Source: Paenibacillus mendelii | Lineage (GTDB): Bacteria; Bacillota; Bacilli; Paenibacillales; Paenibacillaceae | DNA length: 64,000 nucleotides | Direction: 5' to 3' | NCBI RefSeq assembly: GCF_024498075.1 | Contig: NZ_JANHOF010000001.1 | Location: 1,054,001 to 1,118,000 of the forward strand | Shown here: positions 25,880 to 35,204 of the stretch, piece after piece | Position numbering within the stretch: position 1 is the first letter of the stretch | How the letters are laid out: each line of letters opens with the position of its first letter | Translations under genes and position numbers: made by a program | The notes under the pieces: model-generated | The model's database searches: none | What the model was told of the DNA's origin: nothing | Seen by the model: only the letters and a program-made list of their open reading frames with translations

Positions 25880-25927
25880 CATAAGAAAAGCCGGTTAGAC
25901 AGTATGAATGGCCTGTCTAGCCGGCTT
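25880..25927 (-). terminator. intrinsic terminator after tyrA
   Basis: Arms 25888-25902 and 25913-25927 (AAGCCGGCTAGACAG against CTGTCTAACCGGCTT, 15 bp with one wobble) followed by TTCTTA on the minus strand. It ends the hisC-tyrA transcript. Confidence 0.85.
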
Positions 25928-25990
25928 GTATCTTACCGCTGGTGAGCAATGAAGGATTCCCTGCTCATGGAGATCGGTCGTCTTCCTCAT

Positions 25991-27082
25991 TTAAAAATGT
26001 GCGGGATAGCCGATTTGACCCAGCTTGGCAACGGCTAGGTCCAGGTCCTCCTGCGTTCGGAAAGACATCCGCAGTACGCCTGGAATGTCCGCACGACTCT
26101 CGATAATCTGCATGTTGCTCAAATTTATCCGGTCATTGCCGAGCTCCGTGGCAATTTTCCCGATGATCCCCGGATGATCGGGTACATCAACATAGCATTC
26201 GTATAAGGAATGAATCATGCCTTTACGGCGCTCTGGAAGCTGATTACGGAATTCGCCGGCTTCTTGAAAGGCACGCTCGATGCCGGCTCCATTCTCTTCT
26301 TCGAGCAATTGAATGAAGGCCGATATCTCCATGTTCCAATCCTGCAGCAGCCTGAGCAGGATGCTGCGGTTATTGATTAGAATATCGCGCCACATAACCG
26401 GCTCGCTGGACGCAATGCGGGTAATGTCCCGGAAGCCGCCTGCGGCCAGGACACTGTACAACGGATTAGAATCGTTGTAACGGCTAATTTGATTTACAAG
26501 CGCGACGGCGATAATATGCGGCAAATGACTAATGGCTCCGACAATATTGTCATGCTGCTCGGCATTCACATGTACGATATGCGCATTCGTCAGCTTGAGC
26601 AGACCCGTCAGCTTGTCGACTTCCTGCTGCGGTGTTGAAGGGTCCGGCGTCAGAACGTAGAATGCATTCTCGAACAAATACGAGGAGGCCGCTTCCACGC
26701 CCGAGCGTTCCCCGCCTGCCATCGGATGTCCGCCGATGAAGGTAACGCCTTCTTGCTGCAGCGCCCTGCCGCATGCCGCGACCGATACCTTCGTACTTCC
26801 CACGTCGGTAATAATACAGCCGAGCTTCAGCTGTAGTCGGCCAAGCTCGTTCAAATAGTCTTCCAGCGTGCCCACCGGCACGCACAGAAATATAAAATCC
26901 GCGCCTTCAGCCGCTTCGCGCATGGAGGTCGTCGCATGATCGACGACGCCCCTTGCCACGTATTTAGCCACGGATGATTCGCGTACCGAGTGACCGACGA
27001 CCGTTAATCCCGGTTTGCCCTTGAAGCATAGGGCAAGGGAGCCGCCGATCAGTCCGACGCCGAATATTGCTATTTTTGTCAT
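25991..27082 (-). CDS. tyrA: prephenate dehydrogenase TyrA with C-terminal ACT domain
   Basis: A 363-residue enzyme that oxidises prephenate to 4-hydroxyphenylpyruvate for tyrosine. The NAD-binding loop GVGLIGGSLA is at residues 8-17, the catalytic His is in GGHPMAGGERSG, and the last 70 residues form an ACT domain (VDVPDHPGIIGKIATELG) that probably binds tyrosine or another amino acid for feedback. ATG at 27082 lies four bases after the hisC stop; the longer reading to 27163 overlaps hisC. In B. subtilis the EPSP synthase gene follows tyrA; here it does not. Confidence 0.95.
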   Translation of the reverse strand: MTKIAIFGVGLIGGSLALCFKGKPGLTVVGHSVRESSVAKYVARGVVDHATTSMREAAEGADFIFLCVPVGTLEDYLNELGRLQLKLGCIITDVGSTKVSVAACGRALQQEGVTFIGGHPMAGGERSGVEAASSYLFENAFYVLTPDPSTPQQEVDKLTGLLKLTNAHIVHVNAEQHDNIVGAISHLPHIIAVALVNQISRYNDSNPLYSVLAAGGFRDITRIASSEPVMWRDILINNRSILLRLLQDWNMEISAFIQLLEEENGAGIERAFQEAGEFRNQLPERRKGMIHSLYECYVDVPDHPGIIGKIATELGNDRINLSNMQIIESRADIPGVLRMSFRTQEDLDLAVAKLGQIGYPAHF

Positions 27083-27086
27083 AATA

Positions 27087-28184
27087 TTACCCCAGCACCG
27101 CCGCTTCTTGGAGCACCTCTTCCAGTGCCCGGATGAACTTCTCGTTCTGCTCCTGGCTGCCAACGGTTATGCGGATATGCGTAGGGTAGTACGACCAGCG
27201 TGCCCGCGATACGATCCCTCTGCGAAGCAGTCCGTCGAATGCTTGCTGGGAAGGAAGCTTCACATCGAACATGATGAAATTGCCGTGAGGCTCGAAATAG
27301 CTGAGGCCAAGACGATCGAATTCAGCCATCATATAAGCAAGCCCTTGGGCGTTGCGCTCCTTACAGCTTTCAATAAACGCCGTATCCGCCACCGCAGCCG
27401 TCGCCGCTGCTTGTGCGAAACGAGTCGTGTTGAACGGCTCACGAACCTGATTGATATAATGAATCAAATCCGGATGCCCGACGCCGTAACCGATACGTAG
27501 TGCGGCAAGCCCGTAAATTTTGGAGAACGTACGCAGAATAATCACGTTCTTGAATTCGCCAAGGTAGTTGATGCTGTCCGGGTATGATGCGTCCGTCACA
27601 TACTCCGCATAAGCTTCATCCAGCACGACAATAACACTCGAAGGCACCGCGCGGATGAATTCTTCCAGCTCGTCCTTGCCTACAATTGTACCGGTTGGAT
27701 TATTCGGGTTGCAGATCCATACGATCTTGGTTTTCTCGTTCACTTTAGCCAGCATGGCCGGCAAATCATGCTTCCCGTCCTTAAGCGGCACTTCGATGCA
27801 GGTTGCGCCTTCGATCTCGGCATTGTGCTTGTACTGCGGGAACGTTTCATCAGCCATAATCGTTTCGTCGCCTGGCACCAAATAAGCGCGTGCAAGCATG
27901 AGAATAACTTCGTCGGAGCCTGCTCCGAACACAAGCTGCTTACGATCCACCTGCAAATAATCCGCTACGGCGGCCGCAAGCGCCGTGCTGAAGCTATCGG
28001 GATAGATACTCGTATTGGCAATCTCCGCTTGAATGGCAGCCTTCGCCTGTTCGGAGCATCCGAACGGATTTTCGTTGGACGCCAATTTAATGACCTCCGT
28101 CAAGCCGAGCTCGCGTTTCACTTCTTCAACCGGTTTACCGGGTTGGTATACGGGCAAATGTACGATACTGTTTTTTGGTTGCAT
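27087..28184 (-). CDS. hisC: histidinol-phosphate / aromatic aminotransferase HisC
   Basis: A 365-residue fold-type I PLP aminotransferase. The PLP lysine is in RTFSKIYGLAALRIGYG, with NPNNPTG and DEAYAEY typical of the family, and the N-terminal LASNENPFG segment. In Bacillus the enzyme in this position serves both histidine synthesis and the final transamination of tyrosine and phenylalanine, which explains its place between trpA and tyrA. ATG at 28184 follows GAGGTG. A terminator separates it from trpA, so it needs its own promoter or readthrough. Confidence 0.94.
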   Translation of the reverse strand: MQPKNSIVHLPVYQPGKPVEEVKRELGLTEVIKLASNENPFGCSEQAKAAIQAEIANTSIYPDSFSTALAAAVADYLQVDRKQLVFGAGSDEVILMLARAYLVPGDETIMADETFPQYKHNAEIEGATCIEVPLKDGKHDLPAMLAKVNEKTKIVWICNPNNPTGTIVGKDELEEFIRAVPSSVIVVLDEAYAEYVTDASYPDSINYLGEFKNVIILRTFSKIYGLAALRIGYGVGHPDLIHYINQVREPFNTTRFAQAAATAAVADTAFIESCKERNAQGLAYMMAEFDRLGLSYFEPHGNFIMFDVKLPSQQAFDGLLRRGIVSRARWSYYPTHIRITVGSQEQNEKFIRALEEVLQEAAVLG

Positions 28185-28298
28185 TCCATTGTCACCTCGT
28201 CATAATGGGCTGTTCTTCGTAAAAACCTACGATAAACATTGTCTCATATCTTGTCTGCGTTTTAAAGTGTTTTCCCCTTCATCCTACGAAAGAAACAA

Positions 28299-28330
28299 GC
28301 CCTCCTGAAGGCAGCTGCCAACAGAAGGGC
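28299..28330 (-). terminator. intrinsic terminator after trpA
   Basis: GCCCTTCTG pairs with CAGGAGGGC (9 bp, 14-base loop) followed by TTGTTTCTTT on the minus strand. It lies between trpA and hisC and would split the supraoperon, at least in part. Confidence 0.7.
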
Positions 28331-28377
28331 TCTATTAGTGGATGAAGAGTCCTGTATATACGTAAGATGCTTGCTGC

Positions 28378-29184
28378 TTAACCTTTCAGGCTGCTGACGA
28401 ATGCCTTGATCTGCGCCAGGCCTTCCTGCTTCGTGCTCTCCGTTAACAGCAGCGGAAGGACTTCCTCGATCTTGCGAACGATAGCACTGCCGACGATCAC
28501 GCCATCGCTCTGTTTGGCGAACCGCTCAACCTGCTCCCTGCTCGATATGCCAAACCCGACTGCAATCGGCGTATTGGTCGCCCCTCGAACGGTGGACAGA
28601 AACTCATCAATGCCCTGATGAAAGTCGGAACGAACGCCGGTTACGCCAAGTGAAGATACGCAATACACGAAGCCGCGCGCCTTGCCTGCAATGCGGGTGA
28701 CGCGGTCGTTCGACGTTGGCGCGACTAGAGGAATGAGGTGAATGTCAGCCGCCTCGGCCAATTGACGCACTTCCTCGTCTTCTTCAATAGGAAGGTCAGG
28801 GATGATAAGGCCGCTGATCCCTTTTTCCGTTATATGCTTGAAGAAAGGCTCCAGCCCGAACTGTAGAACCGGATTATAGTATGTGAATAAGATGAAGGGC
28901 AGCTTAACTCCCGCTTGGCGTGCATCCTCTGCCACTTGTATACAATCGACAATGGAAATCTTATTCTTCAATGCCCGCTCGGAGGCACGTTGAATGACAG
29001 GTCCGTCAGCCAGCGGGTCGGAATACGGCACGCCCAGCTCGATCATGTCGGCGCCCGCTTCCTCCAAGGCCTGAATGATCTCCACAGAGGTAGCCAGATC
29101 AGGGTCGCCAATCGTCAGGAACGGAATAAGCGCACTCTCCCCCTTACTCCTTAGCTGTTCAAAAGCGGCATCAATGCGATTCAT
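28378..29184 (-). CDS. trpA: tryptophan synthase alpha chain
   Basis: A 268-residue TIM-barrel enzyme that cleaves indole-3-glycerol phosphate to indole. Catalytic Glu is in [17 protein letters not shown] (with the conserved Asp), and the phosphate-binding GFGISSREQ and VVGSAIV segments are present. It starts inside the end of trpB (14-base overlap) and is the last gene of trpEDCFBA. Length is typical. Confidence 0.97.
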   Translation of the reverse strand: MNRIDAAFEQLRSKGESALIPFLTIGDPDLATSVEIIQALEEAGADMIELGVPYSDPLADGPVIQRASERALKNKISIVDCIQVAEDARQAGVKLPFILFTYYNPVLQFGLEPFFKHITEKGISGLIIPDLPIEEDEEVRQLAEAADIHLIPLVAPTSNDRVTRIAGKARGFVYCVSSLGVTGVRSDFHQGIDEFLSTVRGATNTPIAVGFGISSREQVERFAKQSDGVIVGSAIVRKIEEVLPLLLTESTKQEGLAQIKAFVSSLKG

Positions 29185-30376
29185 GTCCGGTTCCCTCCAA
29201 ATAGCCCATAATGGCCTGTACGTCTTTATCGCCGCGGCCGGATAGGCTCACTACGACGATCTGATCCTTACCCAGCGTTGGCGCCAGCTTCATCACTTGA
29301 GCGATGGCATGTGCGGATTCCAATGCCGGAATAATGCCTTCCGTCTTGGAAAGCAGCTGCAGTGCCTCAAGCGCTTCAGCGTCGGTAATCGGTACGTATT
29401 GCGCCCGGTCCGTATCCTTCAAATAGGCGTGCTCCGGTCCGATGCCAGGATAGTCCAGCCCTGCCGATATCGAATGGGCCGGCTGTACTTGTCCATAATC
29501 ATCCTGCAGCACATAGCTCAGAGAACCTTGGAAGACCCCATGGCGACCCTTGGTCATCGTCGCCGCATGCTCATCGGTCTCCACGCCTTTGCCCGCCGCC
29601 TCAACGCCGACCATACGCACGGACTCGTCGCCGATGAACGGGTAGAACATGCCGATGGCATTGCTGCCGCCGCCGACCGCAGCGACCACGTAATCCGGAA
29701 GCCGGCCGGCTTCCTTCATAATTTGCTCGCGCGACTCATCTCCGATAATACGCTGAAAATCGCGGACGATCATCGGATATGGATGCGGGCCTGTGACCGA
29801 ACCCAGAATATAGTACGTATCATTCACATTGCTGACCCAGTAACGCAGCGTTTCATTACAAGCATCCTTAAGTGTACGGGTACCGGACAGTACCGGTACG
29901 ACCTCCGCGCCGAGCAGCTTCATCCGGAATACGTTCAGCTCTTGACGCTTCGTATCCTCTTCACCCATAAATACTTTGCACTCCAGCCCTAACAGAGCTG
30001 CAATCGTTGCCGAAGCGACACCATGCTGGCCAGCGCCCGTCTCGGCAATAATCTTCGTCTTTCCCATCCGTTTGGCGAGAACGCCTTGGCCGATCGTGTT
30101 ATTGATTTTGTGTGCACCGGTATGGTTCAAATCTTCGCGTTTCAAATAAATCTGAGCACCGCCCAAATGGTTCGATAACCGTTCCGCATGATAAAGCGAA
30201 GTTGGTCTTCCCGAATATTTATGAAGCAAATAACGTACTTCAGCAATAAACGCCGGATCTTTGGAATAATGGCGGTAAGCCTCTTCCAATTCTAGCAGCG
30301 CGTTCATCAGTGTTTCCGGCACATAACGTCCTCCGAATTTACCGAAACGCCCATTCTCGTCTGGAACTTGATTCAT
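29171..30376 (-). CDS. trpB: tryptophan synthase beta chain
   Basis: A 401-residue PLP enzyme that condenses indole with serine. The PLP lysine is in [11 protein letters not shown], the catalytic Glu in [11 protein letters not shown], and the glycine-rich phosphate loop is GGGSNAIG. The N-terminus [16 protein letters not shown] is the classic TrpB1 type that works in complex with TrpA. The start overlaps the trpF stop (ATGA). Confidence 0.98.
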   Translation of the reverse strand: MNQVPDENGRFGKFGGRYVPETLMNALLELEEAYRHYSKDPAFIAEVRYLLHKYSGRPTSLYHAERLSNHLGGAQIYLKREDLNHTGAHKINNTIGQGVLAKRMGKTKIIAETGAGQHGVASATIAALLGLECKVFMGEEDTKRQELNVFRMKLLGAEVVPVLSGTRTLKDACNETLRYWVSNVNDTYYILGSVTGPHPYPMIVRDFQRIIGDESREQIMKEAGRLPDYVVAAVGGGSNAIGMFYPFIGDESVRMVGVEAAGKGVETDEHAATMTKGRHGVFQGSLSYVLQDDYGQVQPAHSISAGLDYPGIGPEHAYLKDTDRAQYVPITDAEALEALQLLSKTEGIIPALESAHAIAQVMKLAPTLGKDQIVVVSLSGRGDKDVQAIMGYLEGTGHESH

Positions 30377-31068
30377 ATGTGTTTCACCCTTTTCACGAAT
30401 TGTTTGATCTTCTCCGTATCTTTGCTGCCATCCGTTTCAACACCGCTGGATACATCGACGCCATCTGCTGGATGCGCATCGAGCAGCTCCCTAATGTTAT
30501 GAGGAGAGAGGCCGCCCGCTACATACAAGGGGACGCCGATCGATTTAGCCGCTTCGGCATAATCCTCGATCACATGCCACGCGAAGGTCTGACCGGTTCC
30601 TCCACCCGCCGTATCGATCAGCGCGGCATCTACTGTCCCCCGATAGGCATTCAATCGGCTGGAAGGAGATACCGATCCGTCGTCATTCGCCGAGACGGAA
30701 AAAACTTTCCATACCTCAACACCAATCTCCCGCTTGATCGCTCCGCACAGCTCTGGAGATTCGCTTCCATGAAGCTGGATCACATCCAGCGGTGCTTGGC
30801 TCAGCAGCTCACGGAGATCCGCAAGATTGCATCCGACGAATACACCGACCGTTCGAGGAGTCTGTCCGGATGGGGTGCTGAGCTTCTTTACTTCATCAAT
30901 CAGTGAACCTGCTTGTTCCGGTGTTACCTGCCGCCGGCTCTTCGCGAATACAAAGCCGATTTCGTCCACAGGCAGTCCGTCCATCGCTCGTATCGTCGCG
31001 ATATCCTGAAGTCCGCAGATCTTAACCCGGACATCTGTCCGTTCCTGCTGCGAGCTGCCGCCGCTCAA
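30373..31068 (-). CDS. trpF: phosphoribosylanthranilate isomerase
   Basis: A 231-residue TIM-barrel isomerase of the tryptophan pathway. VKICGLQD with the catalytic cysteine, the conserved FV region and VQLHGSE-like [10 protein letters not shown], and the C-terminal GVDVSSGVE are all visible. The start appears to be TTG (31066-31068) overlapping the trpC stop, because no ATG or GTG lies between it and the conserved VRVKICG; the ribosome-binding site is weak, so coupling with trpC is likely. Confidence 0.93.
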   Translation of the reverse strand: MSGGSSQQERTDVRVKICGLQDIATIRAMDGLPVDEIGFVFAKSRRQVTPEQAGSLIDEVKKLSTPSGQTPRTVGVFVGCNLADLRELLSQAPLDVIQLHGSESPELCGAIKREIGVEVWKVFSVSANDDGSVSPSSRLNAYRGTVDAALIDTAGGGTGQTFAWHVIEDYAEAAKSIGVPLYVAGGLSPHNIRELLDAHPADGVDVSSGVETDGSKDTEKIKQFVKRVKHI

Positions 31069-31862
31069 GAGACGGTTACCCGGCCCATGAGCTGATCGAC
31101 CGCTTCCCTAACATCAGGTTGACGCATAAAATGCTCGCCGACAAGCACGCCTTTTGCCCCGACGGATTGCACGTACGCGATGTCCTCCGGCTTCGATATC
31201 GCACTCTCGCTAATGACGGTAATCCCCTGCGGTACCAGGTTGATCAGGGACTCCGTCGTGGTCAAATCTGTGGCGAATGTCTGCAAATTCCGATTATTGA
31301 TTCCGATTAGGGTCGCTTTATCCAGTTCCAGCACGGTCTCCATCTCTACGCGATCGTGAACCTCAACCAGAACATCCAAGCCCAGCGATTTTGCGATATC
31401 ATAAAGCTCCGACAGCTCCGACTGCCTCAGAATAGCGGCAATCAGCAGGACGGCATCTGCGCCGATTTCCCTAGCTTCATAGATTTGACGGTAGTCGATA
31501 ATAAAATCTTTGCGAAGCAGGGGAACCTTCACCGCTTCCCGTATGGCGCTTAAGTAAGCATTGGAGCCTTGAAAATAATCCACATCGGTCAGCACCGAAA
31601 TGCAGTCCGCTCCTGCCGAAGCATATGTCTGTGCCAATTTCACCGGATGAAAATCCGGCCGAATGAGCCCTTTGGATGGCGAAGCCTTCTTTACTTCGGC
31701 GATGAGGCCGACAGGACGCTTGCGGTCAGTTGTAATGGCCCGTTCAAAGCCAAGGCATCCGGGCATTCCGGCAATGCGCTTTTCTGCGTCATTCAACGAG
31801 AAGCGTCCTGAGAGATCGGCGACCTCGTTTCGTTTGGTGGCTACAATCTTATCAAGAAACAT
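31065..31862 (-). CDS. trpC: indole-3-glycerol phosphate synthase
   Basis: A 265-residue TIM-barrel enzyme that closes the indole ring. Typical segments are AEVKKASPSKGLIRPDF (catalytic Lys and Ser region), VLTDVDYFQGS, LLRKDFIIDYRQIYEAR, IGINNRNLQTF and SESAISKPEDI. It overlaps trpD by 11 bases upstream and trpF by four downstream. Length is standard for the single-function form, which is not fused with TrpF. Confidence 0.97.
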   Translation of the reverse strand: MFLDKIVATKRNEVADLSGRFSLNDAEKRIAGMPGCLGFERAITTDRKRPVGLIAEVKKASPSKGLIRPDFHPVKLAQTYASAGADCISVLTDVDYFQGSNAYLSAIREAVKVPLLRKDFIIDYRQIYEAREIGADAVLLIAAILRQSELSELYDIAKSLGLDVLVEVHDRVEMETVLELDKATLIGINNRNLQTFATDLTTTESLINLVPQGITVISESAISKPEDIAYVQSVGAKGVLVGEHFMRQPDVREAVDQLMGRVTVS

Positions 31863-32898
31863 GGGCTACCTCTCCTGTCGTTTCAATCAATTTACTCAGC
31901 TTCTCAGCCGCTCTACCGGAATCGATCACAGCCGAGGCTATGTCTACGCCATCCCGCAGTGAAGCGGCTGCGCCGCCCACATAGATGCATGCGCCTGCAT
32001 TCGCCAGCACGATTTCACGGTAGGCTCCCCTCTCTTCTCCGTTGAAGATGCGGCGAATGATCTGTGCATTCACGGAGGCATCCCCGCCAATCACTTCGGA
32101 CAAGGAACACATGCTTAAGCCAATGGCTTCCGGCGTGATGTCGTAGGTTCTTACGACCCCATCCTGCAGCTCGGAGATTTGGGTCGGGGCCGAAATGCTG
32201 ATCTCGTCCAGCCCATCATGGCTGCTGACGACCATGGCGCGTTTGAGGCCCAGCTCGCCGAGCACTTCCGCGACTGTCTCTGTCCGCGTACGATCATAGA
32301 GACCAAGGAGCTGACGATCCGCACCTGCCGGATTCGTCAATGGCCCCAGCATATTGAATATAGTCCGGATTCCGATTTCCCGTCGCGGACCGGTCGCATG
32401 CTTCAGCGAAGGATGGTAGAGCTGAGCGAACATGAAACAGATCCCGATCGATTCCAGGCAGTTGGCCGCTTGCTCTGCGGACAGTGTAATATTCACGCCG
32501 AGCGCTTCCAATACGTCTGCGCTTCCCGCCTTACCGGACATTGCTCGATTGCCGTGCTTAGCCACGCGAACGCCGGCTGCCGAAGCGATCATCGCGGAAG
32601 CCGTCGAGATATTAAATTTATGAATGCCGGATCCGCCTGTTCCGCAAGTATCCAACAGCCCTTCCTGCTTCGCAATGACACGGTTCGAATGTTCGCGCAT
32701 CGACTCGGCAAACCCCGTAATTTCGTCCTTGGTCTCGCCTTTCATGCGAAGAGCCGTAATGACGGCTCCGATCTGTGCGCTTGTCGCTTCTCCGCTCATG
32801 ATGATCCCCATGACCGAACGCGCTTCGTCACGGGTCAGATCCTTCCCGCTCATGATTGAAGCCAGTGCTCCCTGCATCGTCATCGTTTCGTATATCAT
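31852..32898 (-). CDS. trpD: anthranilate phosphoribosyltransferase
   Basis: A 348-residue type III phosphoribosyltransferase that joins anthranilate and PRPP. The PRPP-binding DTCGTGGSGIHKFNIST and KHGNRAMSGKAGSADVLEALG are clear, and LGPLTNPA follows. GAGGATG precedes ATG. It starts six bases after trpE and overlaps trpC. No glutaminase (trpG) domain is fused to it, unlike the enterobacterial TrpGD. Confidence 0.97.
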   Translation of the reverse strand: MIYETMTMQGALASIMSGKDLTRDEARSVMGIIMSGEATSAQIGAVITALRMKGETKDEITGFAESMREHSNRVIAKQEGLLDTCGTGGSGIHKFNISTASAMIASAAGVRVAKHGNRAMSGKAGSADVLEALGVNITLSAEQAANCLESIGICFMFAQLYHPSLKHATGPRREIGIRTIFNMLGPLTNPAGADRQLLGLYDRTRTETVAEVLGELGLKRAMVVSSHDGLDEISISAPTQISELQDGVVRTYDITPEAIGLSMCSLSEVIGGDASVNAQIIRRIFNGEERGAYREIVLANAGACIYVGGAAASLRDGVDIASAVIDSGRAAEKLSKLIETTGEVAHVS

Positions 32899-32904
32899 CT
32901 CCGC

Positions 32905-34455
32905 TCATCCTCTCGCGTTTGCATAATAATCGACGTTAATCATGTTAACGCCCCGCTTCTGCGGTGCAAAAACAATTTCGGCAGCCCGTATCGCTTTGAG
33001 CATGGCCATGCCCTTGTTCACGGTTTCGGTATATTCGTTCTCCGGAACGGAATCCCATACGATGCCCGCTCCCGCTTGAACATACGCTTTCCCATGCTTG
33101 AAGATGATGGTCCGAATCGTGATGCATGTGTTCAAGCTGCCGCCGAATCCGAGGTAACCAATGGCACCGGCATAGGCGCCGCGCGCCTCGTTCTCCAGCT
33201 CCGCGATAATCTCCATCGCCCTCAGCTTAGGTGCCCCGGATACCGTGCCTGCCGGCATGCAGGATACGAAGGCGTCGAAGAAGTCTTTATCCTCGCGCAG
33301 CTTGCCCGACACATTAGAAACGATGTGCATGACATGGGAGTAACGTTCGATCTCCATATACGCGTCGCAATGGACCGAACCAAATTCCGCCACACGGCCG
33401 ATGTCGTTACGTCCCAGATCCACGAGCATCAGATGCTCCGCACGCTCCTTCTCATCAGCTAGCAGCTCCAGCTCCAATGCATAATCTTCATCAGGGGTCT
33501 TGCCTCGAGGCCGCGTCCCCGCTATCGGACGGGTTTCCACCCGGTCACCATCAACCTTCACAAGCGCCTCTGGAGAAGTACCCACGATTACCTCGTCGTC
33601 CATTTTCAAGTAATACATGTACGGCGATGGATTCATCGTCCGCAGTACGCGATAGACATGGAGCGGATCAACTTCCGTTTCAATGTTGAACCGCTGCGAT
33701 AATACCACTTGAAAAATATCGCCCGCCCGGATATATTCCTTCGCTTGATCCACATTGGACAAAAACTGCTCCTTCGTCACGTTGGAGCAAACTTCCCCAA
33801 GGTCCGGGTCTGTAGGTACGGCGCCGCCTGCCATGAGTGAGGTCGGCATCGGCTGCTGCAGCCGCTCAATGTTCTCTTCGATCCGGGCAATCGTTCGGTT
33901 GTACGCAGCTTCGATATCCGGATCCGAAGCGCCTTCCTTGATATGCACGTTACCGATCACTTGAATCTGCTGTTTAAAATGATCGAACACGATGATTTGA
34001 TCGCAAAACATAAACTGCAAATCATTCATGTTCAAATCGTCGACGCGATGCGCGGGCAGCTTCTCGTAATATTGAAGCAAATCATATCCGAAGAACCCGA
34101 TTGCCCCCCCTGTAAAGGACGGTAAATTGGCAATGGATGGGCTGCGGTACGAACGGAGGTGAGCTTTAAGCAGTTCAATCGGCTTGTCACGAAGTACGCG
34201 TTTCTCACCGTGCTGTTCAATGACCATTTCCCCATCTTGGCCCCGTATGAGCATGAATGGGTCGGTGCCGATATAGGAATAACGCGCCCATTTGACTCCG
34301 CCTTCCACGCTCTCTAGCAGAAAGGCGTGACGCTCGCGGGAGAAATGTTGAAACAATCGAATCGGCGTCTCCGTGTCTGCCATGACATGACGCACGACCG
34401 GAATTAGATTATAGCTCCCCGCTAACCGAAGAACCTGCTGCAGCTCGTTATTCAT
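32905..34455 (-). CDS. trpE: anthranilate synthase component I
   Basis: A 516-residue chorismate-using enzyme, first of the tryptophan pathway. The C-terminal chorismate-binding half shows GDIFQVVLSQRF, RPIAGTRPRG, ELLADEKERAEHLMLVDLGRNDIGRV and PAGTVSGAPK. The N-terminal half has the LLESVEGG tryptophan-binding element used for feedback inhibition. GAGGAG precedes the ATG. No trpG lies in this operon, so the glutaminase subunit must come from elsewhere, as with PabA in B. subtilis. Expression should be controlled by the TRAP-type leader upstream. Confidence 0.97.
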   Translation of the reverse strand: MNNELQQVLRLAGSYNLIPVVRHVMADTETPIRLFQHFSRERHAFLLESVEGGVKWARYSYIGTDPFMLIRGQDGEMVIEQHGEKRVLRDKPIELLKAHLRSYRSPSIANLPSFTGGAIGFFGYDLLQYYEKLPAHRVDDLNMNDLQFMFCDQIIVFDHFKQQIQVIGNVHIKEGASDPDIEAAYNRTIARIEENIERLQQPMPTSLMAGGAVPTDPDLGEVCSNVTKEQFLSNVDQAKEYIRAGDIFQVVLSQRFNIETEVDPLHVYRVLRTMNPSPYMYYLKMDDEVIVGTSPEALVKVDGDRVETRPIAGTRPRGKTPDEDYALELELLADEKERAEHLMLVDLGRNDIGRVAEFGSVHCDAYMEIERYSHVMHIVSNVSGKLREDKDFFDAFVSCMPAGTVSGAPKLRAMEIIAELENEARGAYAGAIGYLGFGGSLNTCITIRTIIFKHGKAYVQAGAGIVWDSVPENEYTETVNKGMAMLKAIRAAEIVFAPQKRGVNMINVDYYANARG

Positions 34456-34487
34456 GCCTACCCACTCCTCTTATCGGATCAATAAAA

Positions 34488-34515
34488 TAAAAAAAACTCC
34501 CGCCGAGGCAGGAGT
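34488..34515 (-). terminator. trp leader terminator (attenuator)
   Basis: ACTCCTGCC and GGCGGGAGT form a 9-bp hairpin with a two-base loop, followed by eight T residues, 33 bases before the trpE start. The loop side carries CTCGGC (complement of 34502-34507), which can pair with GCCGAG inside the TRAP-binding region. Confidence 0.9.
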
Positions 34516-34640
34516 GTTCGTGTTAAAAGATAGAAGAAGAGTGCCGACAAAGAGATCGGATTCAACAGCAAGCTCAAAACTACCGTCATCGGCCTCAATA
34601 GGCAGAACAAACGGCAGGTGCCCGCACCTGGTTCCGTCTT

Positions 34641-34720
34641 CTCGTTACTTACGCTCGGCTCAGCTAATCTGGGCTCATCTCATCTCTAATCACAAACGCT
34701 ACATTCTCGGCTCATCTCTA
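34641..34720 (-). promoter_or_regulatory. TRAP-binding region of the trp leader
   Basis: The leader RNA contains about twelve GAG/UAG/CAG/AAG triplets, mostly two bases apart (GAG at 34716, 34711, 34706; UAG at 34699; GAG at 34684, 34679, 34674; CAG 34669; UAG 34664; GAG 34659, 34654; AAG 34648; GAG 34641, giving the low coordinate). This is the pattern that the eleven-subunit TRAP ring binds. TRAP itself (mtrB) is encoded at 45060-45284, with its RNA-binding residues intact. TRAP bound here should free the downstream terminator. Confidence 0.88.
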
Positions 34721-34744
34721 AAACGGTTCAATAAGTATGACAAC

Positions 34745-34774
34745 ACTATACACTAGCACGGTCGAATTCGTCAA
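34745..34774 (-). promoter_or_regulatory. predicted sigma-A promoter of trpEDCFBA
   Basis: TTGACG (34769-34774), 18-base spacer, TATAGT (34745-34750) on the minus strand. The first TRAP triplets begin about 20 bases after the predicted start site. The leader from here to trpE is about 280 bases and has no reading frame of note. Confidence 0.75.
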
Positions 34775-34831
34775 CCGTCCGTTCTTAACGAATCTGTAAA
34801 GACATTTATGTCTTGCCAGTATGCGGTTAAA

Positions 34832-35200
34832 CTATGCTTTCGCCAGATCCGGCCGAAGCGCTTGCGCGTGACCCAAGTAGATATGCTCAATATCCTTTTG
34901 CGATTTCTCGGTGTTGACCAGCACCATCAATCGTATGCATTTTTCGAGGCTGCCTTTGACAGGCACCTCCAACGCGCACATTAGCGGAACCAGCTCCCAG
35001 CCCTCCATCGAACGGATGGCACGCGCAGGGAACGTCGCGTCCAGATCGTTGGTTACCGTAACAAGCACGCTGCAGATATCGTCCGGCAGGATGGCATTGG
35101 CTTTCACGATATCATGGAGCAATTCTGCCGTTGCTTGTAAAATCGGTTGTTCTTCATTGACGTCCACGGTAATGGCGCCTCGTATTCCTCGAACACTCAT
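34832..35200 (-). CDS. aroH: chorismate mutase, AroH type
   Basis: A 122-residue single-function chorismate mutase of the compact AroH fold; it turns chorismate into prephenate for phenylalanine and tyrosine. The N-terminal VRGIRGAITVD, the Glu/Arg region ELVPLMCALEVPV and the C-terminal MVLVNT are typical of the Bacillus enzyme. It starts four bases after aroB. No strong terminator follows (only AAGACAT-AA-ATGTCTT without a T-run), so readthrough into the trp leader is likely. Confidence 0.96.
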   Translation of the reverse strand: MSVRGIRGAITVDVNEEQPILQATAELLHDIVKANAILPDDICSVLVTVTNDLDATFPARAIRSMEGWELVPLMCALEVPVKGSLEKCIRLMVLVNTEKSQKDIEHIYLGHAQALRPDLAKA

Positions 35201-35204
35201 GCGT

